Shown: positions 27,394 to 36,152 of the stretch, in pieces | How the letters are laid out: each line of letters starts with the position of its first letter | Numbering within the stretch: position 1 is the first letter of the stretch | Assembly (NCBI RefSeq): GCF_004078655.1 | Contig: NZ_RZNC01000005.1 | Coordinates: 124,001-188,000, forward strand | Direction: 5' to 3' | From: Labedella populi | Lineage (GTDB): Bacteria > Actinomycetota > Actinomycetes > Actinomycetales > Microbacteriaceae | DNA length: 64,000 nucleotides | Notes under the pieces: generated by a model | Databases searched by the model: none | The model's input: the letters and a program-made list of their open reading frames with translations, nothing else | What the model was told of the DNA's origin: nothing | Program-made: the position numbers and the translations under genes

Positions 27394-27972
27394 TCAGAGT
27401 GTGAGCGCGAACGCGAGGGTCGCGGCGACGACGGTGATCGGGGCGACGATGAGACCGAGTCCGGCGAACCTCCACCACGAGATCTCGACCCCGAGCGACG
27501 TCAGTCGCCCGTGCCAGAGCAGCGTCGCGAGCGACGCCCACGGCGTCACGAGGGGGCCGGCATTGACGCCGATGAGGAGCGCGACGAGTCGCTCCGGGCT
27601 CCCGGCGGCGGGCTCGAACGCGAGATACGCGGGGAGGTTGTCGAGCGCGTTCGCGCCGACCGCCGACACGGACGCGAGCCGGAGCAGTTCCGCCGGTCCG
27701 TCTCCCGTGCCGGCGAGAGCCGCCACGGCGTGCGTGAGGCCGAGGCCCTGCGCCGCGTCGACGGTCAGGAAGAGTCCGGAGGCGAACAGCACGAGCTGCC
27801 ACGGAAGCAGCGAGAACCGCAGGGCCGACCGGCGGCGGACCGCGAAGACGACGGTCAGGACGACCGCCGCCGCGAGGGCGGGGGCCCAGACCTCGAGCCC
27901 CGAGACGAGCGCGGGGGCGAGGACCACGAGCACGGTGACGGACCAACGGAACAGCACACGATCCCGCACCAC
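27394..27972 (-). pseudogene. ArsB/SLC13-type anion transporter, C-terminal fragment
   Basis: About 190 residues resemble the C-terminal half of ArsB-type arsenite/anion transporters: ANALDNLPAYLAFEP near the middle and LLIGVNAGPLVTPWASLATLLW near the end, with about five helices. The N-terminal half is absent. Homology stops close to 27960-27972, exactly where an sfnG-like fragment begins on the other strand. An open frame continues to 28305 but runs antisense to that fragment, so it is not part of the transporter. A deletion or inversion removed the 5' end of both genes. Confidence 0.75.
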
Positions 27973-28413
27973 GCGGGTGGCGGCGGAGCACGGCCGCACG
28001 GTGCGGTTCGGGCTCAACGGCTTCGCGATCGTGCGAGACAGCGAGAAAGAGGCGCGCGAGCAGTTGCGGGAGATCATCGCGAAGACGGACACAGCCTCCG
28101 TCGAGGGCTTCCGGAAGTCCGTGCAACAGGCCGGACCGTCGACGAGCGACAAGAAGGGCATGTGGGCGGATTCCTCGTTCGAGGACCTCGTCCAGTACAA
28201 CGAGGTTTCCGCACCCAGCTCATCGGCGACCCGGAGTTCGTCGCCCGCCGCATCATCGAATACAAGAAGAAGGGCGTCGACCTCTTCCTCCTCGGCTTCC
28301 TGCACTTCATCGAGGAGGTCGAGGCCTTCGGGGAACGTGTGCTCCCCATCGTGCGCGAGCTGGAGGCCGATCTGGCGCGCAGCGGAGACGAACGTCGTCC
28401 CGCCGCGCGCTGA
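27973..28413 (+). pseudogene. sfnG-like FMN monooxygenase, C-terminal fragment with frameshift
   Basis: The first frame reads VAAEHGRTVRFGLNGFAIVRD through KKGMWADSSFEDLVQYNE, as in dimethylsulfone monooxygenase SfnG of the bacterial-luciferase-like family. At about 28203-28207 one base is missing, and the match continues in the next frame as FRTQLIGDPEFVARRIIEY to VRELEADLA. The N-terminal two-thirds with the flavin site is absent. Both truncation and frameshift make this a pseudogene. It points to a former sulfone- or sulfonate-using gene. Confidence 0.85.
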
Positions 28414-28573
28414 CGAGAACGTCCGCGGACCGGGTGGGCAGCCCGGGGTCGCGAATGAAGCGCCGCGAGCGTGGTGGCGTTGAGGGGCGGATCTTCTCCA
28501 CGTCGTACACCCCGCCCGGTCTCTGACGGCGACGGAAGGAATTAAGCGCTGCGGAGTCTCGGGCGCGAACCCC

Positions 28574-28819
28574 TCAGAACGGGGCGACGGCGATCGATAC
28601 GGCCATCTGGGCGAGTGCGACGGCCGTCGCGGTCATCGCGAGCAGCCAGAGGACGGGACGCCGCGCGGCCGCCTCGGCCAGGTGACGCCGGTCGCGGTCC
28701 GAGAGCTCGTCGACGAGAGCGGCGAGCCGCTGATCGGCGGTGTGACTTCCGCCCACGAGGTCGACGCCGGTTCCCTCGGTCGAACGCTGCGGCAGGGGAC
28801 TCAAGGTGGTGGTGGTCAT
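28574..28819 (-). CDS. Small single-helix membrane protein
   Basis: An 81-residue protein with a soluble N-terminal part (QRLAALVDELSDRDRRHLAEAA) and one C-terminal membrane helix (about residues 57-77). AAGGAG lies close before the ATG at 28819. No family is recognised. It stands alone between the sfnG remnant and the radical SAM gene. Confidence 0.55.
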   Translation of the reverse strand: MTTTTLSPLPQRSTEGTGVDLVGGSHTADQRLAALVDELSDRDRRHLAEAAARRPVLWLLAMTATAVALAQMAVSIAVAPF

Positions 28820-28995
28820 GGCACTCCTTCGGATTGTTCGGGCGCGTTCGCACGGCCCATCCGAGAGACCGCGCACCCGCCGATTCATGACGCCGGTTCA
28901 TGACGGTGGTGGCGGGAACGTCGTCGATCCGTCCACGGCGAAAGGGCCGATCCGGATCCGACGCCACCGCGGCTGAGCGCTCGACAGGCCCTGCA

Positions 28996-30108
28996 CTAGA
29001 ACGCGTAACGGACCCGGCACCACGGCGCGTACCGCTCCACGAGCTGCAGGAACTCGCGCAGGTACTGCTGCTTGTCCTCCCAGCGGTAGCGGACGTTCGC
29101 CTGACCGTTCTGCGACACCTTCGCCTCTTGCAGGTCGGGACGCCAGAGCACTTGTTCGGCCTTCGGATGCCAGCCCGTGTTGACCTCGTGGAGAGCGCGG
29201 TTGTGGGTCAGGAAGATGGCCTCGCACGCCATCTGCGCTTTGGCCGCCGGCGAGGTCGACGCGTCGAGCTGCTGCAGGAGCTCCGCCCACTTCTCCTGCC
29301 AACCGTCCTCGATGATGACGGGACTGAAGTTGACATGCACCTCGTATCCGGCCTCGACGAAGTCGTCGATCGCGGCGATCCGCTCGGGTACAGGCGACGT
29401 GCGGATGTCGACGAGCTTCGCCGTCTCTGCAGGCATGAGCGAGAAACGCACGCGCATCTTGCCCTGAGGGTCCCACTCGAGCATGTCGCGGTTGACGTAC
29501 TTCGTTGCGAAGGACCCCTTCGCGTTGGGAAGCGCACCGAAGAGCTCGGCGAGATCGCGTACGTTGTCGCTGATCATCGCGTCGACGCTGCAGTCGCTGT
29601 TCTCACCGAGGTCGTAGACCCAGAGGTCCGGGTCGCACTGGTTCGGCTCGAGCTTGATGCCCTGCTTCGTGGCGTGCTTGGCGATGGCCGCGGCGATCTG
29701 CTCGATATTGGTGAACGTCGTGACCGGGTTGCTGAAGCCCTTGCGTCGCGGAACGTAGCAGTAGACGCACGCCATGGCGCAGCCGTTCGCGTGCGAGGGC
29801 GCGATGAAGTCGGCCGAACGACCGTTCGGACGCACGGTGAGGGTCTTCTTCGTGCCGAGCACGAGCGCCTCGGTCTTGATGCGGACCCAGCGCCGCACAT
29901 TCCGCTCGTCGCCGTGCAGCTCGGGGATCTGCCAGTGGCTCGGCACCTCGACGACCTCGGCCTCCGGCCACCGCGCGAGGATCTGCCGACCCCGCTCGGC
30001 GGCGGCCGCCGCCGGTTCCGCATAGATGCGCGTGATCTCGAGCAGCGGCCGCGCCGGACGCGGGAGAGCCTCGGAGGACGGAGAGGACGGAGCGGTCACG
30101 GTATCCAT
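28996..30108 (-). CDS. Spore photoproduct lyase family radical SAM protein
   Basis: The 370-residue protein carries the radical SAM cluster motif C-A-M-A-C-V-Y-C near residues 110-117 (Cys-x3-Cys-x2-Cys), preceded by SADFIAPSHANG, and later KYVNRDMLEWDPQGKMRVRF and NFSPVIIEDGW. This layout fits the SplB-like family. True SplB repairs the spore thymine dimer; this organism group does not make endospores, so the substrate here is probably different, perhaps another nucleic-acid lesion. GAGGGG precedes the ATG. It is read in the same direction as rnj upstream. Confidence 0.85.
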   Translation of the reverse strand: MDTVTAPSSPSSEALPRPARPLLEITRIYAEPAAAAAERGRQILARWPEAEVVEVPSHWQIPELHGDERNVRRWVRIKTEALVLGTKKTLTVRPNGRSADFIAPSHANGCAMACVYCYVPRRKGFSNPVTTFTNIEQIAAAIAKHATKQGIKLEPNQCDPDLWVYDLGENSDCSVDAMISDNVRDLAELFGALPNAKGSFATKYVNRDMLEWDPQGKMRVRFSLMPAETAKLVDIRTSPVPERIAAIDDFVEAGYEVHVNFSPVIIEDGWQEKWAELLQQLDASTSPAAKAQMACEAIFLTHNRALHEVNTGWHPKAEQVLWRPDLQEAKVSQNGQANVRYRWEDKQQYLREFLQLVERYAPWCRVRYAF

Positions 30109-30163
30109 GTCCCCTCAGTCTCCCCGTGACCACCGACATTCGGTCGGGCTCCGAGCGGTCGTC

Positions 30164-31864
30164 CTACTCGTCGACGACGATCGTCGTGACGACGGGGTTC
30201 CGGCGGTGCCGGCGCGAGAGCCAGCGACCGATCGTGCGCGTCATGAGGGCCTCGAGCTCGTCGGCCGAGGTCTTCGAGCGCGGGCCGGCGCCCGCGAGGG
30301 CCTCGGTGATCGCCTTGTTGGCGTTCTCCTCCCAGCCCTTCTCCTCGACGAAGCCGCGCGCGAAGAACTCGAGCGGCTCGAGGAGCGCGTTCGTCGTCGA
30401 GTCGACGATCGCGAGGATCGTGATCGTGCCCTCCTCGGCGAGGACCTTGCGGTCGTTCATGGCGGTCTCGGTCGCGAGACCCATGGTCTGCCCGTCCACG
30501 AAGATGTATGGCGCCGGAATGCGGCCGCTGATGCTCGATCGACCGTCGACCAAGTCGACGGAGACGCCGTTCTCGATGACGAAGACCTGGTCGTCGGCGA
30601 CGCCCGTCTTGCGCGCGAGCGCCGCGTTGGCCGTGAGGTGACGCCACTCGCCGTGGTACGGCAGCACGGCTGAGGGCTTCACGATGTTGTAGCAGTAGGT
30701 GAGCTCACCGGCGCTCGCGTGGCCGGAGACGTGCACCTTCGCGTTGCCCTTGTGCACGACCTGCGCGCCCCAGCGTGTGAAGGCGTTGATGATGCGGTAG
30801 ATGGCGTTCTCGTTGCCGGGGATGAGCGAGCTCGCGAGCAGGATCGTGTCGCCCTCGCCGATCTCGATGATGTGCTCGCGGTTGGCCATCCGCGACAGTG
30901 CGGCCATCGGCTCGCCCTGCGAGCCGGTGCAGATGAGGACGGTGTTCTCGTCCGGCATCTTCTCGATCGCCTTCATGTCGACGAGCATGCCCTTGGGGAT
31001 GCGCAGGAAGCCGAGCTCGGCGGCGATGCCCATGTTGCGCACCATCGAACGTCCCACGAACGCGATCTTGCGACCGTGGCGCTCGGCCGCGTCGATGACC
31101 TGCTGGATGCGGTGCACGTGGCTCGCGAAGCTCGACACGACGATGCGACGGGGCGCGGTGCGGAACACCTGGTCGATCGCGGGGGCGAGGTCCTCCTCGC
31201 TCGTCGTGAAGCCCGGGACGTCCGCGTTCGTCGAATCGGTGAGGAAGAGATCGACGCCTTCGTCGGCGAGACGCGCGAAGCCGCCGAGGTCGGTGATGCG
31301 ACGGTCGAGCGGGAACTGGTCCATCTTGAAGTCGCCGGTGCAGAGCACCGTGCCGGCGCTCGTGCGGAGCGCGACGGCGAGGCCGTCGGGGATCGAGTGG
31401 TTGACGGCGAAGTACTCGGTGCCGAAGGGACCGAACTGCACTTCGTCGCCTTCCTTCACCTGGACCGTCTTCGGCGTGATCTTGTGCTCCTCGAGCTTCG
31501 CCGTGACGAGCGCGAGGGTCAGGCGCGAACCGACGATGGGGATCGTGGGCCGCTCCTTCAGGAGGTACGGCACCCCGCCGATGTGGTCCTCGTGTCCGTG
31601 CGTGAGGACGACGGCCACGACGTCTTTGAGGCGCGAACGGATCGCGGTGAAGTCGGGGAGGATGACGTCGATGCCGGGCTGGTTCTCCTCGGGGAAGAGC
31701 ACGCCGCAGTCGACGATGAGCAGCTTGCCCTTGTGCTCGAACACGGTCATGTTGCGGCCGACCTCACCGACGCCGCCGAGGGGCGTCACGCGCAGACCGC
31801 CGTCGGCGAGACGGCGGGGCGTGGGGAGGTCGAGTTCGTGGCGGGGGGTCTTCTTGAGAGTCAC
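30164..31864 (-). CDS. rnj: Ribonuclease J
   Basis: The 566-residue protein is a metallo-beta-lactamase/beta-CASP nuclease: THGHEDHIGG near residue 84 holds the zinc ligands, followed by VLCTGDFKMDQ near residue 176 and the CASP-domain HVSGHAS near 383. It acts in mRNA decay and rRNA maturation with both 5'-exo and endonuclease activity. The GTG start at 31864 has GAAAG upstream. In many actinobacteria rnj follows dapA; here no dapA is found in the 380-bp gap upstream. Confidence 0.95.
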   Translation of the reverse strand: MTLKKTPRHELDLPTPRRLADGGLRVTPLGGVGEVGRNMTVFEHKGKLLIVDCGVLFPEENQPGIDVILPDFTAIRSRLKDVVAVVLTHGHEDHIGGVPYLLKERPTIPIVGSRLTLALVTAKLEEHKITPKTVQVKEGDEVQFGPFGTEYFAVNHSIPDGLAVALRTSAGTVLCTGDFKMDQFPLDRRITDLGGFARLADEGVDLFLTDSTNADVPGFTTSEEDLAPAIDQVFRTAPRRIVVSSFASHVHRIQQVIDAAERHGRKIAFVGRSMVRNMGIAAELGFLRIPKGMLVDMKAIEKMPDENTVLICTGSQGEPMAALSRMANREHIIEIGEGDTILLASSLIPGNENAIYRIINAFTRWGAQVVHKGNAKVHVSGHASAGELTYCYNIVKPSAVLPYHGEWRHLTANAALARKTGVADDQVFVIENGVSVDLVDGRSSISGRIPAPYIFVDGQTMGLATETAMNDRKVLAEEGTITILAIVDSTTNALLEPLEFFARGFVEEKGWEENANKAITEALAGAGPRSKTSADELEALMTRTIGRWLSRRHRRNPVVTTIVVDE

Positions 31865-32244
31865 GTATGGGTGCTTTCGGAACGGGCGTCGCTCGGTGCG
31901 GCGCGAGGGGTGGCACCACCTGGGGTGCCGGAGTCGATGGGCCCCGACGCGCGACCGAGAGGATCGGAGACGCGGTTCCGACGATGCTGATGCACGCGTC
32001 GTCGTGGGGGCGGGGATGTCGCGGAATCACCTCGGATGGAGAGCTCCCGCTGTCGGTGCGGACCTCCCGTGGAGAGAACCGCAGACCCTCTACCTTCCCA
32101 CACCCCGCTGCGCATCGCTCCGGCGACCTCACTGGAACCCCTGGGCGCCCCCTCCGCGACCCCTGCGCGACCCCTGCCGCGCCGCCCCGAAACGACGAAT
32201 CGCCGAGCCGGATGACCGGATCGGCGATGCCGGAAGCACCGTCC
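31865..32244. other. Gap of 380 bp upstream of rnj
   Basis: No reading frame here has convincing coding features, and no palindrome, tRNA-like fold or repeat was seen. It must hold the rnj promoter, read leftwards, and the end of the transcript from the gene at 32245. Confidence 0.5.
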
Positions 32245-32640
32245 TCAGCGCCGTGTGCCGTCGTCGAACGTGATGTCGAGATCAAAGAACCGGTCGACGT
32301 CCTCCTCGCCATCGAAACCCGTGCGGGGACCGTCGCCGCCCACGACGATCTCGGCGACACGGGCCGGACGCACGGAGTCGAGTTGGCGACGCAGTTCGAC
32401 GGTCTCCTCGGAGAAGTCGACGTCCCCGCTTTCCCACGGGTGCGGGATGGAGAGCACGTCGTTTCCGACGCCGATGACGAGCTCGGCCCACTCGTGCGCC
32501 CCGCTGTCCTCGAGCACGATCGGCAACCGTACAGCCTCGGCGTGGCCGCGCTTGGCCAGGGCAGCGGTGAGTTCGACGAGGGTGGCCGCGGCGTCATCGG
32601 AGGTGATCACGTTTTCGCCGGCGTAGGTGATGCATCGCAT
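32245..32640 (-). CDS. Conserved hypothetical protein of actinobacteria
   Basis: A 131-residue acidic soluble protein starting MRCITYAGENVITSDDAAATL, with a GNDVLSIPHPWESGDVDFS block near residue 64 and an acidic C-terminus (DEEDVDRFFDLDITFDD-like). The YAG and threonine/acidic start resemble small actinobacterial proteins of unknown role. CAGAGT lies 6 nt before the ATG with no Shine-Dalgarno, giving the leaderless pattern. Function cannot be assigned. Confidence 0.6.
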   Translation of the reverse strand: MRCITYAGENVITSDDAAATLVELTAALAKRGHAEAVRLPIVLEDSGAHEWAELVIGVGNDVLSIPHPWESGDVDFSEETVELRRQLDSVRPARVAEIVVGGDGPRTGFDGEEDVDRFFDLDITFDDGTRR

Positions 32641-32747
32641 TCGCTCACTCTGTCGCGAAGCGCCCGGGACCGCGTGGCGTTGCGCAATGTGGATCGACCC
32701 CGTATGCAGTGCCCGCCGCAGAGTCGGAGAGCGCTCGCCGTGCGGAA

Positions 32748-33071
32748 TCAGCCGGAGGCCGGGGAGCCCTCGACCGGCTCGCGTTGGACGTCGAGGTCGA
32801 GGCCCCTCGTCGAGTGCGTCGCCGTGATCATCGTCTCGAGCCAGGCGTGATTGAGCGCCGCCGTGCGTGACCCGGCGAAACGGAAGCTGACGACGGCGGC
32901 GGGACTGATCCATACCGAGACCCGGCCGTACGCCTCCTCGTGGGACGGTGACGTCCACGACAGGAGGAAGCTCTCGTGGCGACGCATCTTCTGGGCGAGG
33001 ACGACCTGCACGTGCGCGAGGAACCGATCCTCGAAGTCGTAGCTCTGTCCGTCGACATTCATAGATCCCAT
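32748..33071 (-). CDS. DUF7882-like small protein
   Basis: A 107-residue protein. The blocks DFEDRFLAHVQVVLAQKMRRHESFLLSW (read in parts: DFEDRFLAHVQVV, KMRRHESFLLSW), VWISPAAVVSFRFAGSR and ALNHAWLETM match a small protein family seen mainly in Microbacteriaceae. Function is unknown. The start at 33071 gives the usual MG-type beginning; an ATG at 33080 is possible. It supports the taxonomic guess. Confidence 0.75.
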   Translation of the reverse strand: MGSMNVDGQSYDFEDRFLAHVQVVLAQKMRRHESFLLSWTSPSHEEAYGRVSVWISPAAVVSFRFAGSRTAALNHAWLETMITATHSTRGLDLDVQREPVEGSPASG

Positions 33072-33448
33072 GCGACCCATGATCGCATCACGCGAGCGAT
33101 CTGAATCGACGGTTGCGCGAGCGCCCTTCAGTCCACCTCACGGAGCGCATCGACGATGCCTGTCGCTCTCCGGTCGTCGCCCGCCTCCATCCCCCCTTTC
33201 GGGGCGAGACGGCCGGCCGCACCGCGGGGCCGAGCACGACGATCGGCCCGACCGGCCGCAGAAATCCGCACCTCCCGGGGGTCCGCTCACACGAACGACG
33301 ACCGTGGAAGAGCGCCGGGCCGATTGCCAGGCGCCCGCCGCGCTCTTGCGGACGAGCACTCCCGGGTGTAGTCAGAGGTTAACGGGGAACATACTGACGC
33401 ATCGACTGCGTCCACTCTGGTGCCTCCTCTTCGCAGTCAGGTGCCGCC
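33072..33448. other. Gap of 377 bp upstream of the ice-binding-like gene
   Basis: No gene is supported here. TTAACG near 33378 and CATACT near 33390 are possible promoter parts for the surface-protein gene at 33449. No repeat of the palindrome families was found. Confidence 0.45.
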
Positions 33449-34753
33449 ATGGCCCCCTCGGTCCATTCATCCGCCCTCCCCCGCTCGGCCGCCACTCTCG
33501 GCCTCGCCGCCGTACTCGCGCTCGCGTTCGGGTCGGCCGCCCACGCGGACATCATCATCGACGGCCCCGTGAACCTCGGTCGCGCGGCAACCTTCGCCGT
33601 ACTCGGCGACGAGACCGTGACCAACACCGGCCCCACCGTCGTGAACGGCGACGTAGGGCTCAGCCCGGGGACCTCCGTGACGGGATTCACCGAAGGACCC
33701 GGTGTGATCGTGGGAGGCGAGCTCTACGTCAACGTCGAGGAGGCCGAGGACGCTCAGACCGATGCGTCGGCCGCGTTCGGCGTCGCCGATTCGCTCACGC
33801 CGCAGGAGAGCGGAATCACGCAGCTCGACGGCCGCTCGCTGACTCCCGGCGTCTACTCGGGCGGCGCGATCGATCTGGCCGAGAACGGCGACCTCGCGTT
33901 CTCCGGTTCGGCCGAGAGCGTGTGGGTCATCCAGGCGGACAGCTCCCTCACGATCGGTTCGGCGACGGTCATGACCTTCTCCGGCGGCGCGAGCGCCTGC
34001 AACGTCTTCTGGAAGGTCGGGAGCTCCGCGACCATCGGAAGTGCGGCGCAATTCGCCGGAACCGTCATCGCCGGCGAATCGGTCACGGCGAACACGTCGG
34101 CGGTCATCGCCGGCCGGCTCCTCGCACTCACCGGGGCCGTCACACTGGACTCCAACCTCATCACGGCTCCCGAGCCCTGTGGAGCCGGCAGCACGACCGA
34201 GACGACCACGCCGGAGATCATCTCCGATGCTCCCGATGACGGCACGGTCGGCACGGAGTACGCATTCGACATCGAGGCCGACGGCACGCCCGATTCGAGC
34301 TTCACGGTCGTCGACGGCGCTCTCCCGCCGGGTCTCGAACTCGACTCTGACACGGGCACCCTCTCCGGCACGCCGACCACTCCCGGCAGCTACGACGTCA
34401 CGGTCGAGGCCGACAACGGCGACAGCGTGACCGACACCGAGTCGTACACCATCGTCATCGTCGCGGCCGCGGTCGTTCCCGCGCCGGCCCCGACCGACGG
34501 CCCCACCCCGGCGCCACTCCCCGGCTCGGGCGGTGACGGATCCGGTGACGGATCCGGCGACGGCTCGGATGGCGGCGACGGCTCGGGCGGCGGCTCCGGA
34601 ACCTCCGGCGCGGGCGGCTCCGGCGAGCCCCTCGCCGTGACCGGCTCGGAATCCACCGTGCCGATCATCGCGGGCACGCTCGTCCTCCTCGCGGGAATCG
34701 CCCTCACGACCGTCGCCGGCCTCCGCGGTCGCACGTCGCGCACCGCGCGCTGA
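33449..34753 (+). CDS. Ice-binding-like (DUF3494) cell-wall protein with LAXTG anchor
   Basis: The 434-residue protein has a signal peptide (about 1-33), a DUF3494 beta-helix (about 40-245; LGRAATFAVLGDETVTNTG, GDVGLSPGTSVTGF, VFWKVGSSATIG), an Ig-like putative-adhesin domain (about 255-335; LPPGLELDSDTGTLSGTPT), a Gly/Ser/Asp-rich linker, and a sorting end LAVTGSE plus membrane helix plus RGRTSRTAR. DUF3494 proteins bind ice or act as adhesins; binding is not shown here. LAXTG-type signals are used by class E sortases. No sortase gene is in the window. AGGTG precedes the ATG. Confidence 0.88.
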   Translation: MAPSVHSSALPRSAATLGLAAVLALAFGSAAHADIIIDGPVNLGRAATFAVLGDETVTNTGPTVVNGDVGLSPGTSVTGFTEGPGVIVGGELYVNVEEAEDAQTDASAAFGVADSLTPQESGITQLDGRSLTPGVYSGGAIDLAENGDLAFSGSAESVWVIQADSSLTIGSATVMTFSGGASACNVFWKVGSSATIGSAAQFAGTVIAGESVTANTSAVIAGRLLALTGAVTLDSNLITAPEPCGAGSTTETTTPEIISDAPDDGTVGTEYAFDIEADGTPDSSFTVVDGALPPGLELDSDTGTLSGTPTTPGSYDVTVEADNGDSVTDTESYTIVIVAAAVVPAPAPTDGPTPAPLPGSGGDGSGDGSGDGSDGGDGSGGGSGTSGAGGSGEPLAVTGSESTVPIIAGTLVLLAGIALTTVAGLRGRTSRTAR

Positions 34754-34762
34754 CCCCACCCA

Positions 34763-34820
34763 AAGAGCTACACCCGTCCGAGGGCGCCAGGTACACCTGG
34801 CGCCCTCGGCTGCGAACTAG
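34763..34820 (-). repeat. CGAGGGCGCC hairpin element, family C, copy 3
   Basis: Arms CGAGGGCGCCAGGT and ACCTGGCGCCCTCG pair perfectly around two bases. Read on the minus strand it ends in GGGTGTAGCTCTTTG, 9-10 bp after the stop of the surface-protein gene. Its other edge touches the broken end of an SDR gene remnant. Confidence 0.85.
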
Positions 34821-34832
34821 CGCCCTCGCGAG

Positions 34833-35069
34833 TTGAGTGCGCGCGGCATCCGCGCGAACTCCGTCTCGCACCGAGTCACGCGGACCCGGCTCGGCGACGA
34901 TGCGTTCTCGCGGTTCCCCGAGCTCATCGAACCGCAAGCGCGTCGCACGGTGCTCGGCCGGATCGGTGAGGCCGACGACGTCGCCGCCGTGATCGGTCTC
35001 CTCGCGTCGGACGAGGCTCGTTGGGTCACCGGTCAGGACGTCGAGGTCTCGGGAGGTTACGACCTCTGA
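34833..35069 (+). pseudogene. Short-chain dehydrogenase, C-terminal fragment
   Basis: About 78 residues match the end of SDR oxidoreductases: GIRANSVSHRVTRTRLGDD, then LGRIGEADDVAAVIGLLASD and WVTGQDVEVSGGYDL. The Rossmann-fold start and catalytic Tyr-x3-Lys are absent. Homology starts directly after a family-C palindrome, as if that element or a deletion ending there removed the 5' part. Normally the motif NAVAPG follows GIR; here it reads NSVSHR. Confidence 0.85.
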
Positions 35070-35860
35070 CGGGCCCGACGCACGAGGGCGACCACCAGGA
35101 GCACTCCCGCGATCGCCGAGGCGGATGCGGCGGCCCTCGGCCGACCGGGGCGAGGGTCGACACGTGTCGACGAATCCTCGCCCCGCCGCATGGCGGGAAG
35201 GTGCTCGATCGAGTGTGCGGCTCGAGTGAGGGCGGTCGTTGTGGCGAGCAGGGCGCTTTCCCCTCGACCCGCTCCGCGCAGGCGGAGGGCGTCGAGTCGA
35301 TCACGCGACCGGTCGAGCACCGACAGCGGCAGCGCGGCGATGACATTGCCCGGCGGGCGCCGCGCCACGATCGGGTGCGCGCGCGTCGGCGCGATCCGCC
35401 GCGTCACCTCCCAGGCGAGACCGAGGAGCCGAAGTCGGCCAGCGGGCACTCGCTCCTGCAGTCGGGGGAATAGTTCGTCTTCCTCGTCCCGGACGTCCTC
35501 GCGCAGCACGTCGACGAGTCGGTCGATCGCCGCTTGGCGCTCGACCGAGCCGAGTTCGAGATCCTCGAGCCGCGTCACGAGTTCGTTCACCTCCTGGTGC
35601 TCCTGCTCGACCTGGAGGGTGAGCTCCCCGCCGTCCGGAAGGACCCGGCGCATGACGGGCCAGAGCACCGATTCCTCCGCGAAAGCGTGAGGGAAGACGA
35701 GACGGTAGAGATCGAGCAGCACGGGCAGCTGCTCCTCGTGCGTCGATTCCCCCAAGCGCTGCAGGAGCCGGTCGAGCTCGATGTGGTCGCTCTTCTGACG
35801 GGAGAGCACGCTCATGCGTCCCCCCAGTTCCGCGACGCTCTGATCGGCGACGGATCTCAT
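35057..35860 (-). CDS. Hemerythrin-like (HHE) domain protein with membrane tail
   Basis: The 267-residue protein has an N-terminal four-helix hemerythrin-like domain (residues about 20-150) with iron-ligand candidates in KSDHIELDRLL, FPHAFAEESVLWPV, VEQEHQEVNEL and VRDEEDELFPRL, and a C-terminal helix (about 245-262) that may anchor it in the membrane. Such proteins bind non-haem iron and sense or store oxygen, NO or iron. GGAGGACAGG precedes the ATG. It overlaps the SDR remnant by 13 bp at its 3' end. Confidence 0.82.
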   Translation of the reverse strand: MRSVADQSVAELGGRMSVLSRQKSDHIELDRLLQRLGESTHEEQLPVLLDLYRLVFPHAFAEESVLWPVMRRVLPDGGELTLQVEQEHQEVNELVTRLEDLELGSVERQAAIDRLVDVLREDVRDEEDELFPRLQERVPAGRLRLLGLAWEVTRRIAPTRAHPIVARRPPGNVIAALPLSVLDRSRDRLDALRLRGAGRGESALLATTTALTRAAHSIEHLPAMRRGEDSSTRVDPRPGRPRAAASASAIAGVLLVVALVRRARQRS

Positions 35861-35979
35861 CCTGTCCTCCTCGTGTTCGGTCGGCCCAGTATGGGCAACC
35901 GCCGGAGGTCGTGTCGTCCCTCTTGCGCGGTTGTGTGTGACGTGCTGTCCCGCTGGCGCCCTGCTCGAAACGAGGGCGG

Positions 35980-36039
35980 TACACCGGTGCCGAGGGCGCC
36001 AGGTGGACCTGGCGCCCTCGTGCGGCAGTAGCCCTTTCG
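35980..36039 (+). repeat. CGAGGGCGCC hairpin element, family C, copy 4
   Basis: Arms CGAGGGCGCCAGGT and ACCTGGCGCCCTCG pair perfectly around GG. The conserved end GCAGTAGCCCTTTC follows. It lies in the intergenic region upstream of the lamin-tail surface protein, the only copy not placed after a gene end. Confidence 0.85.
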
Positions 36040-36152
36040 GGGCGGAGGGGACGGCGTTTGCTTGGTGTTCACCCAGGGTTCGCCGGGTGCCGACAGACTC
36101 GACGACGGCTCACGTCCCCGGGCCGCCACACGCTCGCCTCGAAGGGCACCCC

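Noticed and set aside
27973-28305. N-terminal part of a 303-residue frame joined to the ArsB-like half
   Set aside because: The extra part is antisense to the sfnG fragment and has no transporter homology; it is a junction artefact.
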